Shown here: piece by piece, positions 22,718-29,983 of the stretch
Layout of the letters: each line of letters begins with the position of its first letter
Position numbering within the stretch: position 1 is the first letter of the stretch
NCBI GenBank assembly: GCA_037441775.1
Contig: JBBIRO010000039.1
Span: forward strand, 1 to 30,083
DNA: 30,083 nucleotides
Origin: CAMTWB01 sp037441775
GTDB lineage: Bacteria; Desulfobacterota; Syntrophia; Syntrophales; CAMTWB01
Reading direction: 5' to 3'
Translations under genes and position numbers: made by a program
Notes under the pieces: model-generated
Databases searched by the model: none
Told to the model about the DNA's origin: nothing
The model's input: the letters and a program-made list of their open reading frames with translations, nothing else

Positions 22718-25102
22718 ATGGCCAAACTGACCCTGGATGAATGGATTGCGCGCCTGAAAAAAAATAAAAGCTTTACAGCCAACGCGGCGGCGGTAGTCGA
22801 TATTCCCGCCAAATCGGGCGATTTTGAAGACTATTCGCCTTGGGTAAACCCGCGTCTTCGCGACCTGTTGGTGAAACGCGGCATGAAGCGCCTCTACAAA
22901 CATCAGGCGCAGGCGATGCGTTTTATCCGCGGCGGGCAGGATGTTGTGCTGGTGACGCCCACGGCCAGCGGCAAGACCCTGTGCTACAATCTGCCGGTTT
23001 TACAACGAATTCTCGATGAGCCGGAAACGCGGGCGCTGTACATTTTTCCCACCAAGGCGCTGGCGCAGGATCAGATGCACGAGGCGCACAGCCTGATTAC
23101 CGATTTGCGGGCCGACATCAAAACCTTCACCTACGACGGCGACACACCCGACGACGCCCGCCAGGCCATCCGCCGCCAAGGCCACATTGTCGTCACCAAC
23201 CCGGACATGCTGCACGCGGGCATTTTGCCCCACCACACCAAGTGGCAAAAGCTCTTCACTAACCTCAAGTATGTAGTTATTGACGAGCTACATATTTACC
23301 GGGGCATCTTCGGCTCGCATTTTGCCAATGTCATCCGCCGCCTCATTCGGATTTGCCGCTTCTATGGCGCGAATCCCGTCTTCATCTGCTGTTCGGCCAC
23401 CGTGGCTAATCCGCGCGAGCATGCGGAAAAAATTCTTGGACGGCCCGTGGAGCTCTTGGACAAAAGCGGCGCGCCCACGGCGGCGAAAACCTTTGTGCTG
23501 TATAACCCGCCCATCGTGAACCGCGAGCTGGGCATCCGTCAGAACGCCATGACGCCCGCGCGCAAGATCGCCTCGGACCTCATCGGCAATCACATTCAGA
23601 CGATTGTCTTTGCCACCAGCCGCCTCAACGTGGAAGTGCTGACAAAATATCTCAAAGATGAATTTGTGAAATTCAAGCCGCTTGCCGATCACTTTGTCAC
23701 CGGCTACCGCGGCGGTTATCTGCCGAATCTGCGGCGGGACATCGAAAACGGCCTGCGCAAGCGCGAGGTTATGGGCGTCATCAGCACCAACGCGCTCGAA
23801 CTGGGCATCGACATCGGCAATTTGGAAGCCTGCATCATGACGGGATACCCGGGATCGATTGCCAGCACCTGGCAACAGGCCGGTCGCGTGGGAAGGCGCT
23901 CTGGGCACTCTCTGGCGATCCTGATCGCCCGAAGCAATCCGCTGGATCAGTTCATCATGGAAAATCCGGATTACTTCTTTGCACTCTCGCCCGAGCATTG
24001 CCGGATCAATCCGGACAATCTGCTCATTCTTCTGCACCATATCAAGAGCGCGGCCTTTGAGCTGCCGTTTGAAAAGGGGGAAAAATTCGGCGGCGAAAAC
24101 CTCGAAGAATTCTTGCAGTACCTGGAAGAAAAAGGCGTGCTGCACCGCGCGAATGATCGCTGGCACTGGGCGGCGGAAAGCTATCCGGCCGACGAAGTAA
24201 GCCTGCGCGCCATCAATCCGGAAAATGTTGTCGTGGTCGATACCACCGAAGCGGGGAATCACAAGGTCATCGCCGAAGTCGATTGGGACAGCGCGTTTAC
24301 CGCCGTGCACGACGGAGCGATTTACATGCTGGCCTCCGAGCAGTACCATGTGGACAAACTCGATCTGGAACGCAAGAAAGCTTACGTAAGAAAAGTCGAT
24401 TCCGATTATTACACCGACGCCATGACCTACACCAACGTGCGCGTGATCGATTCCTTTGACAACGCCCACACCGGCGGCGCGATTGTGGAGCACGGCGAAG
24501 TGCAGGTTGTCCGCAAGGTGGTGGGCTACAAGAAAATTAAATTCTACACCTCTGAAAATCTGGGCTACGGCGATGTGAACCTGCCAGAAAAAGACATGCA
24601 CACCACCAGCTACTGGTTTACGGTTCCGCGCGACCGCCTGCGGACGCTGAATTTCACACCGGCTGAAGTGATCGACGGTCTTTCGGCGCTTGCCTACACT
24701 CTTCAGCATCTGTCGGCCATGTTTTTGATGGCGGACACGCACGACATCGACCGATCGCTGGGCGACAAGTCCGGAGAATGGTTTGTAAGCCAGGGCAAAA
24801 ACGGCCGAGTCATCACGTCGTTTTCCTCGGGCCGGCCGCAGACGCTAAACGCCATCGAAGGTCCGCGCAGCGACGAATTTGATCCGACCATATTTATCTT
24901 CGATTCATACCCCGGCGGCATCGGGTTTTCGGAACTGCTCTATAACCAGCACACGCAACTGCTCGCCGCCGCGAAGACTTTGATTGAAAAATGCCCCTGC
25001 GCCCACGGATGCCCGTCCTGCGTGGGCCCCACGCTGGAGGTTGGGAAGACGGCGAAGGAGATGGTGCCGAAAATGGTTGAACTCATTTTAGAGAAAGGCT
25101 GA
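22718..25102 (+). CDS. mrfA: MrfA/YprA-type DEAD/DEAH helicase with C-terminal zinc-binding DUF1998 region
   Basis: This is a superfamily-2 DNA helicase of the Hrq1/MrfA group. It has the Q-like LYKHQAQAMR (59-68), Walker A TPTASGKT (80-87), motif Ia FPTKALAQDQ, DELH box (189-192), SAT (226-228) and motif VI QAGRVGRR (387-394). The C-terminal half carries the DUF1998-type region ending in C759-x-C761-x3-C765-x2-C768 (CPCAHGCPSC), the metal-binding cluster typical of these proteins. In Bacillus subtilis MrfA acts with the exonuclease MrfB to repair mitomycin C lesions independently of UvrABC; the same gene order here supports that role. It has 794 residues, normal for the group. AAAGGGG precedes the ATG. 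Base composition looks more GC-rich than the flanking genes. Confidence 0.9.
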   Translation: MAKLTLDEWIARLKKNKSFTANAAAVVDIPAKSGDFEDYSPWVNPRLRDLLVKRGMKRLYKHQAQAMRFIRGGQDVVLVTPTASGKTLCYNLPVLQRILDEPETRALYIFPTKALAQDQMHEAHSLITDLRADIKTFTYDGDTPDDARQAIRRQGHIVVTNPDMLHAGILPHHTKWQKLFTNLKYVVIDELHIYRGIFGSHFANVIRRLIRICRFYGANPVFICCSATVANPREHAEKILGRPVELLDKSGAPTAAKTFVLYNPPIVNRELGIRQNAMTPARKIASDLIGNHIQTIVFATSRLNVEVLTKYLKDEFVKFKPLADHFVTGYRGGYLPNLRRDIENGLRKREVMGVISTNALELGIDIGNLEACIMTGYPGSIASTWQQAGRVGRRSGHSLAILIARSNPLDQFIMENPDYFFALSPEHCRINPDNLLILLHHIKSAAFELPFEKGEKFGGENLEEFLQYLEEKGVLHRANDRWHWAAESYPADEVSLRAINPENVVVVDTTEAGNHKVIAEVDWDSAFTAVHDGAIYMLASEQYHVDKLDLERKKAYVRKVDSDYYTDAMTYTNVRVIDSFDNAHTGGAIVEHGEVQVVRKVVGYKKIKFYTSENLGYGDVNLPEKDMHTTSYWFTVPRDRLRTLNFTPAEVIDGLSALAYTLQHLSAMFLMADTHDIDRSLGDKSGEWFVSQGKNGRVITSFSSGRPQTLNAIEGPRSDEFDPTIFIFDSYPGGIGFSELLYNQHTQLLAAAKTLIEKCPCAHGCPSCVGPTLEVGKTAKEMVPKMVELILEKG

Positions 25103-25138
25103 AATAAGGGACAGGGTTCAAGGTCGATAGCGGATGGT

Positions 25139-25228
25139 GTCGCCCCGCATTCACGGGGTAAACTCCGTGACGGGGATGGTATGACGGCAAACTGGAGAAC
25201 CACCCTCTGCCCCGCCAGCGGGGGGATA
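25139..25228 (+). repeat. two palindromes resembling type I-E CRISPR repeats (no array)
   Basis: GTCGCCCCGCATTCACGGGG, continuing TAAACTCCG (25139-25167), is 29 bases long and closely follows the type I-E repeat pattern CCCCGC-N4-GCGGGG-ATAAACCG. A second, CCCCGCCAGCGGGG followed by GGATAAA (25210-25230), is a shorter variant. The cores are 67 bases apart, not the 61 of a functional I-E array, and the two differ from each other. They fill the 137-base gap between mrfA and mrfB and may be degenerate repeats or merely hairpins. Confidence 0.3.
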
Positions 25229-25239
25229 AAAGATCAAGT

Positions 25240-26574
25240 ATGAAATCGATTGATAAGTTAAAACGCCTGACCGGCGAACACATTTCTCCGCAAACGGAAT
25301 TAACGAGACCAGCACACCCTTCAACGCCGGAAAGGCAGGAACAGCTGGCCGATTTACGCCGGCGGATTGAAAATGTCGTGACGCGCTCGCAGGCGAAAGG
25401 CCAGGCGGCTCTGTCGAAGCGGCAGGCGCGTGGGAATCGGCTGCTTGCGGAGATATTGAACGGCACGGAAGTGGAAAATGAGCACGGCCGCTTTTTTCTG
25501 GTCTGCCGCACGGCGCGCGGTTCAAGCCCTCACGGGCATTCCACCATCCATGACGCGGAGCATTTCGATACCCAGGCCGCCGCGATGCTGGCCAACAATC
25601 CCGTCATCGGCGAGCACCGCTCATCCGATGCCCTTTTTCTGGATACCGAAACCACAGGTCTGTCGGGCGGCGCCGGCACGATGGCCTTCCTCATCGGCCT
25701 GGGCTGGTTTGAGGGCGGCCACTTCCAGGTGCGCCAGATTCTGGCGCGCGACTTCAACGAAGAGGCGGCCGCTCTGGCGTATTTGCAGGACATGGCCCGG
25801 CAAAAGAAATATCTGGTGACATTCAACGGCAAGGCCTTTGACATTAACCTCCTGACCACGCGTTTTATTATGAACCGGATGCCAAGCGACCTGGCATGCC
25901 TTCCGCATCTGGATCTTTTGCATCCGTCGCGCCGCATCCTGGGGCACCGCCTGGAAAACAGCCGGCTGGTCACGTTGGAAGAACAGATTCTTGGCCTCAA
26001 GCGCGAAGGAGACATTCCCGGATGGGAAATCCCGCAGCGTTACTTTGACTGGCTGAGACGGCGCGACCCTGCGCTTTTAGCGGAAGTATTTGAGCACAAC
26101 CGGCTGGATGTGATTTCCATGGCCACGCTCACCGCTCACCTGGCCGATATTCTCACGGCACAGGCTATAAACGCACATGCGCATGAAGACGATTACCTGG
26201 CTGCGGCGCGCCTGCTTTTAAAGCGGGCGCATGCCGAAGGCGCGCGGAAGATCCTCGACATATTCCAGTCGGACGCCTGTTTGGAATTCTCGAAGGAGTC
26301 CAAAAAGAAACTGGCGCAACTCAATAAGCTAGCCGGCCGGCTTACCGAAGCAGGCCGCATCTGGGAACAAATGGCCGCCTGCGATCCCGTTGAATTTCAT
26401 GTTGTTTCAGAACTTGCCAAGTTGATGGAACATCGCCAAAAAGATTTTGCCCGGGCCGCGGCAATCGTTGAAAGCGCGTTTGCGCGCAATAACACATTTT
26501 CCGAAGATGAAAAATCCTCTCTGGCTTACCGGCTGAAGCGCCTCCATAACCGCCTGAACACCCCGCGCCCATAA
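25240..26574 (+). CDS. mrfB: MrfB/YprB-type exonuclease (DEDD RNase H-like fold)
   Basis: This is the nuclease partner of MrfA in the B. subtilis YprAB mitomycin-repair pathway. The catalytic acids are visible: D135 and E137 in FLDTETTGLSGG, D201 in FNGKAFDINLL, D290 in EHNRLDVISM with H286. HLDLLHPSRRILGHRLENSRL and the LGLKREGDIPGW segment are strongly characteristic of YprB-type proteins. The C-terminal third (about 310-440) is helical and repeat-like, resembling TPR units (LAKLMEHRQKDFARAAAIVESAF), as in known family members of about 410-450 residues. It follows mrfA on the same strand after 137 bases; its ribosome-binding site is weak (GGGG about 14 bases upstream). Codons are GC-rich like mrfA, unlike the liv or rec genes. 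Confidence 0.88.
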   Translation: MKSIDKLKRLTGEHISPQTELTRPAHPSTPERQEQLADLRRRIENVVTRSQAKGQAALSKRQARGNRLLAEILNGTEVENEHGRFFLVCRTARGSSPHGHSTIHDAEHFDTQAAAMLANNPVIGEHRSSDALFLDTETTGLSGGAGTMAFLIGLGWFEGGHFQVRQILARDFNEEAAALAYLQDMARQKKYLVTFNGKAFDINLLTTRFIMNRMPSDLACLPHLDLLHPSRRILGHRLENSRLVTLEEQILGLKREGDIPGWEIPQRYFDWLRRRDPALLAEVFEHNRLDVISMATLTAHLADILTAQAINAHAHEDDYLAAARLLLKRAHAEGARKILDIFQSDACLEFSKESKKKLAQLNKLAGRLTEAGRIWEQMAACDPVEFHVVSELAKLMEHRQKDFARAAAIVESAFARNNTFSEDEKSSLAYRLKRLHNRLNTPRP

Positions 26575-26663
26575 CTTAAGCCGCCTGAAGGCTCCGCTTG
26601 TTCATTTATCAGCCGTATTCAGGCCGTCGCGGCTAAACTCGCCGGGCGATACGATTTCCGTAA

Positions 26664-26780
26664 AAAGATGATACGGCCAGGGAGAACCTTGCCCGCTACA
26701 TCATCAGGGCATTGTTCTCCCAAAAAAGTGTGCGGTATCAGGATCAGGAGGGGAAGGTCGCCTATGCTGCCAAGACCTGC
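26664..26780 (+). pseudogene. fragment of an IS91-like (Y2) transposase
   Basis: Plus-strand translation from 26664 reads KDDTARENLARYIIRALFSQ then KSVRYQDQEGKVAYAAKTC. The pattern ENLARYIIRAxFSQ...YxxxEGKVxY is the conserved middle of the putative IS91-like transposases (PF04986 type) common in Desulfobacterota. An in-frame stop lies just upstream (26661), and after 26780 the similarity ends; about 40 codons remain of several hundred. The rest of the gap from 26575 holds no recognised gene. Orientation matches the second fragment at 29984. Confidence 0.6.
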
Positions 26781-26824
26781 CCCGGCCGGCGTTTCAAGCA
26801 AGTCCTAAATATGGGTGCAGGTGA

Positions 26825-27610
26825 TTATTTCCCTTTGAAATTGGCCTCGCGCCGTTCCATGAACGACATGACGCCCTCCAAGGCGTCTTCGCTCTTCATG
26901 ATGGGCATGAGATCGGGGATGAGAAGCGCCAGGGCGGCGGCCTGTCCCTCAGCGCTGCTGATCCGCGCCGACCTGAGAGCCGCCATCACCCCAAGCGGCG
27001 CGCGTTTCGCAATGTCCATGGCAATCTCGATTGCGCGATCCAGCTCTTTTCCAGGCTCGGTCAGTTCCTGAACCAATCCAATCCGGTACGCCTCCGCGCC
27101 GCTGATTTCGTCGCCGGTGAGGAGATACCTCATGGCGTTGCCCCAGCCGATCTCCTGGAAAAGCCGCACCGTGCCGCCGCCAACCGGGTAAATGCCGCGC
27201 TTGACTTCCAGGAGGGCAAGCTTTGCGTCCGTTGACGCCACGCGAATATCCTGGGCCAAAAGCAACTCGAAGCCAATGGTATAGCACCGGCCACGAATGG
27301 CCATGACGACCGGTTTGCTGCATCTTGCATTCAGATCAATGCCGAGTGGATGGATACAACCCGCAGGAATCGACCACTTGCCGCTGGCAAAGACCGCCGC
27401 CCACTTGTCCAGCTCCAGACCAGCCGTAAAATGCTCTCCGTGTGCAAAAAGGACTCCACAGCGAAGCTCCGGGTTTCTGTCTAATTCGCCATAGGCAAAG
27501 GCGAGTTCTTCGTACATCTCCAGGTCAAAGGCATTCCGTTTCTCCGGGCGGTTGAGCCCCATGAGAATGACGTGGCCGCGAATTTCAACGGTAATTCTGG
27601 TATAGTCCAT
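26825..27610 (-). CDS. enoyl-CoA hydratase/isomerase (crotonase) family protein
   Basis: The 261-residue protein is a crotonase-fold enzyme acting on acyl-CoA substrates. Counting from the ATG at 27610, the oxyanion-hole segment HFTAGLEL is at about 60-67. Both glutamates equivalent to the catalytic pair of enoyl-CoA hydratase are present: E115 in YTIGFELLLA and E135 in LALLEVKRG, followed by PVGGGTVRL. Hydratase activity is therefore possible, though the oxyanion loop is less canonical (GRCYTIG rather than GxxxGGG). The start has GAGGTG 9 bases upstream; an in-frame GTG at 27622 is part of that ribosome-binding site. It stands alone between transposase remnants. A weak promoter (TTGATG-N17-TACTTA, 27692-27664) is possible. 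Confidence 0.85.
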   Translation of the reverse strand: MDYTRITVEIRGHVILMGLNRPEKRNAFDLEMYEELAFAYGELDRNPELRCGVLFAHGEHFTAGLELDKWAAVFASGKWSIPAGCIHPLGIDLNARCSKPVVMAIRGRCYTIGFELLLAQDIRVASTDAKLALLEVKRGIYPVGGGTVRLFQEIGWGNAMRYLLTGDEISGAEAYRIGLVQELTEPGKELDRAIEIAMDIAKRAPLGVMAALRSARISSAEGQAAALALLIPDLMPIMKSEDALEGVMSFMERREANFKGK

Positions 27611-27834
27611 GGCTGATAGCACCTCATTTATTTAATCAGGGTCTGCCGCTTACCGCGCACTTGTAAGTAACCTTAAAACAGGCTCTCATCAATAGTTCCA
27701 GTGTCGTTAAGTGGGTGTAGTTCCGGTGACCGTATGCCTAACTGCGCGTTTCTTTCTTTTTGGGGCCTGGTTTTCGACAAAAACCCTCAATCTCTTCCCC
27801 GGGGGCGTCGCTTTCCAAAAAAACTCGCCAGTCA

Positions 27835-28118
27835 TTAACAAACGTGATTGGGCATCAAACAGTCACTCCACCGCTTATCGGGAAAAAGATCAATGAGACC
27901 CATGGTGGCCACCGCTTTCCAGTTCCTGATCTGACCAGGATGTACCTGGTATTGACTGGCCAGCTCCGCCGATGTCTTTTTGCTCACTGATCGCTTCCAA
28001 TGCAACCTTGGCCTTAAATGACGGTGTGTGCATCCTCCTCAAATTCTCCACTTGGTCATCCTTCATTTTGCTCCCAAGTGTAACTTGGCACACTGTTCAT
28101 ATTTTGGGGTCCAACATA
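27835..28118 (-). pseudogene. remnant of an IS3-family element: orfA with a frameshift and one end
   Basis: On the minus strand from 28093 the frame reads ...MHTPSFKAKVALEAISEQK, the typical N-terminus of IS3-family OrfA (helix-turn-helix protein). At a run of five A (complement of 27977-27981) one base is missing. In the next frame the homology continues as KTSAELASQYQVHPGQIRNW then KAVATMGLIDLFPDK, ending at a stop at 27835. No orfB (integrase core) follows. Upstream, TGTTGGACCCCAAAATATGA (minus, ending 28097) resembles an IS3 terminal repeat. The element is dead. The rest of the 27623-28144 gap shows nothing else I can name. Confidence 0.75.
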
Positions 28119-28144
28119 TACCTCGTTGAAAAAATACCGCCTGA

Positions 28145-28333
28145 TTAAGAAACTTCTGCTAAATCCTTAATGTCCGAGATGTTCAGCTCAAGCATCTTTA
28201 TGTTGGCCATGATCTTTATTATGTTGCGCCGTACCGCCTCATTTGACCCGCAGATGGCCATAACGTCTTGGGCGGCCTGTCTGAGACCAGTTATTTTTTC
28301 GTCCAGACGGTCAATCATTTCCTGATTTTCCAA
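28145..28333 (-). CDS. 62-residue helical protein of unknown function
   Basis: I do not recognise this protein. It is 62 residues, predicted almost wholly helical, with heptad-like spacing of I/L/M residues (IDRLDEKITGLRQ ... IIKIMANIKMLELNISDIKDL), so it may form a coiled coil or helical hairpin. It has one cysteine (C28). The start is TTG at 28333, supported by AAGGAG exactly 6 bases upstream, and lies 3 bases after the stop of the CoA-ligase gene, which indicates co-translation. It could be an accessory subunit or chaperone of that ligase; that is only suggested by position. Its small size leaves some doubt that it is expressed, but the ribosome-binding site is good. Confidence 0.6.
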   Translation of the reverse strand: MENQEMIDRLDEKITGLRQAAQDVMAICGSNEAVRRNIIKIMANIKMLELNISDIKDLAEVS

Positions 28334-28336
28334 GGT

Positions 28337-29674
28337 TTACTCCTTTGTTCTCAAGTCCTTGAACCGTTTGGCCTTCACCCCGTATCGGGGCAGAGTCCCG
28401 CCGGGATGGACCTCCACTCGATAACCAAGATTCGTCACTACCCGCAGTTGATCCTTCAGTTGAGACAGAATTCGCTCTTCCTGGCCTTCAAAGCCGGGAT
28501 TGATTTCCACTTTTAGCAGGATGTCGTCGATGTCCGCCTTCCTGGTTACCACTACCTCATATTCATAGGAGAGTTCGGCAAAGCTGCGCACTACATCCTC
28601 GATCGCAGTTGGGGCCAGCAGCACCCCCTTAACCTTGGTAATGTCATCCTCCCGGCCAAGAACACCGCCTGCAATCGAGCGGAAGGTGCGACCGCACGCA
28701 CAAGAGACATCAGACCAGCAAATCACATCCTTGGAATCAAAGCGGATACATGGCTTACCCAGCCGGTCAAAGGCAGTAATGATCATCTTACCCGGTATCC
28801 CGGGTTCTTCAATAATCGCACCGGTTTTTTCATCTTCGATTTCTACCAGGAAAAATGCTTCATTTACATGCAGGTCAGTTTGTTGGTGGAGACAGGAATA
28901 GCTCCATGCCCCTATTTCCGTGGCGCCGACATGATCGAACACGCGGCAGCCCCAGGCCTCCTCCATGCGTTTTTTCGTGGCGACAATACTGGCCCCTGGC
29001 TCGCCGGCACAGGTGATCCTTTTGATAAACAAATCTTTCGCCGGATCGATGCCCATTTTCCTCGCTGCATCTGCCATCCCTAAAACATAGGTTGGCGTGG
29101 CCATAAAGGCGGTACACTTCAGTTCCTGCAGCTTCAAGATACGCGCCTGAGTATCCAGCACTCCGCCCGGGACAACCTCGCAGCCCAGCTTCTCGGCTCC
29201 GTAATGACCAGCCCAGAAGGCCACAAAGATGTTGTAGCCAAAAGGCATGAAAACACGGTCAGTATTTCGGTAGCCCTGCGCATATAGAATATAGGCCCAG
29301 CTTTCCGCCCACCATTCCCAGTCCTGCCACGTATCGGCCTGATAAACCGGCATACCCGTGGTGCCGCTGGTTTGACGAAAGGCCGTCACCTCCGCAAGAG
29401 GCACAGCCAGAATATCCCCATAAGGAAAGGGGGGACGGCTCTGAACCTCTCGTAACATCCCCTTGTCCGTCTGGGGAACTTTCCTGATGTCCTCAAAGGT
29501 TTTGATGTCTCCCGGCTCCAGACCCGCCTCCTGATAAAGCCGGCGATAGAAAGGAGAGTTTTCATAGGCCCAGGCAAAAATCCGCTGAAACTTCTTAAGC
29601 TGCAACGCCCTAAGCTTCGCCCGGGGCAAGGTCTCCAGAACGGGGTTCCAGTAAGGGGCAACGTGATGGACCAC
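28337..29674 (-). CDS. phenylacetate-CoA ligase family protein (PaaK-like)
   Basis: This AMP-forming ligase of the PaaK branch would convert an aryl- or acyl-carboxylate plus CoA and ATP to the thioester. Features: N-terminal YENSPFYRRLYQEAG (37-51) typical of PaaK, P-loop TSGTTGMPV (102-110), DHVGATEIGAWS, the RFDSKD adenylate-site motif, CACGRTFRSI, LGREDDITKVKGV and the C-terminal KAKRFKD. It has 445 residues, versus about 437 for E. coli PaaK. The start is GTG at 29674 with AAAGGAG 8 bases upstream. It is first in a two-gene unit with the 62-residue protein. No other phenylacetate-pathway gene is present, so the true substrate is open; many anaerobe paralogues act on other acids. Confidence 0.88.
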   Translation of the reverse strand: MVHHVAPYWNPVLETLPRAKLRALQLKKFQRIFAWAYENSPFYRRLYQEAGLEPGDIKTFEDIRKVPQTDKGMLREVQSRPPFPYGDILAVPLAEVTAFRQTSGTTGMPVYQADTWQDWEWWAESWAYILYAQGYRNTDRVFMPFGYNIFVAFWAGHYGAEKLGCEVVPGGVLDTQARILKLQELKCTAFMATPTYVLGMADAARKMGIDPAKDLFIKRITCAGEPGASIVATKKRMEEAWGCRVFDHVGATEIGAWSYSCLHQQTDLHVNEAFFLVEIEDEKTGAIIEEPGIPGKMIITAFDRLGKPCIRFDSKDVICWSDVSCACGRTFRSIAGGVLGREDDITKVKGVLLAPTAIEDVVRSFAELSYEYEVVVTRKADIDDILLKVEINPGFEGQEERILSQLKDQLRVVTNLGYRVEVHPGGTLPRYGVKAKRFKDLRTKE

Positions 29675-29793
29675 ACTACTCTCCTTTATTGGTCAGTCTT
29701 AGATAAAACGAGATGTGACTTTCTACCTATCCACGGGGCTTCATTTATGTGCTAGCCACTATGGTCAACAGGAAAACAAAGTCAAGGCAAAAT

Positions 29794-29813
29794 TGACGAC
29801 TTGGTAAAAAACG
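29794..29813 (+). repeat. solo end of repeat family 1
   Basis: TGACGACTTGGTAAAAAACG is a diverged but clear family-1 terminus, lying about 120 bases upstream of the CoA-ligase start. The gene-free region 29675-30083 otherwise contains the family-2 repeat and an IS91-like fragment. Confidence 0.5.
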
Positions 29814-29869
29814 GCCAAGATTGAGTCTTAAAGTTGCCGCGCTTAGAATAAAGGATATAATGCTATTTT

Positions 29870-29925
29870 CGCCCCTTGTGGGCGGGACTCTCGCATTGCA
29901 TATGGCCGATGGGGCCGCGGGCACA
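29870..29925. repeat. dispersed repeat, family 2, copy 2
   Basis: The exact 16-mer CGCCCCTTGTGGGCGG (29870-29885) and the later GCGGGCACA (29917-29925) repeat the sequence and spacing seen at 124-178. The A-run that makes the first copy a terminator is not present here. It lies just before the second IS91-like fragment, so it might be linked to that element's history, but the first copy has no transposase near it. Confidence 0.6.
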
Positions 29926-29983
29926 GCCGCGTGGAGCGCGCATACATTTTTCTTGTGCTCTTTGCATCGCCAATCGCCCAAGG

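Noticed and set aside
23288..24742. Long open frame (484 codons) on the minus strand inside mrfA
   Set aside because: It is antisense to a helicase with all motifs intact, has no recognisable domain or start signal, and is explained by the GC-rich codon structure of mrfA.
25139..25230. A true CRISPR array between mrfA and mrfB
   Set aside because: There are only two dissimilar palindromes with the wrong spacing and no cas genes in the window. They are kept only as a low-confidence repeat.
26712..27071. 119-codon plus-strand frame crossing into the crotonase gene
   Set aside because: Only its first part is IS91-like transposase debris. The rest is antisense to the crotonase and has no family features.
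27611..27622. GTG start for the crotonase gene
   Set aside because: The GTG is part of the GAGGTG ribosome-binding site of the ATG at 27610.
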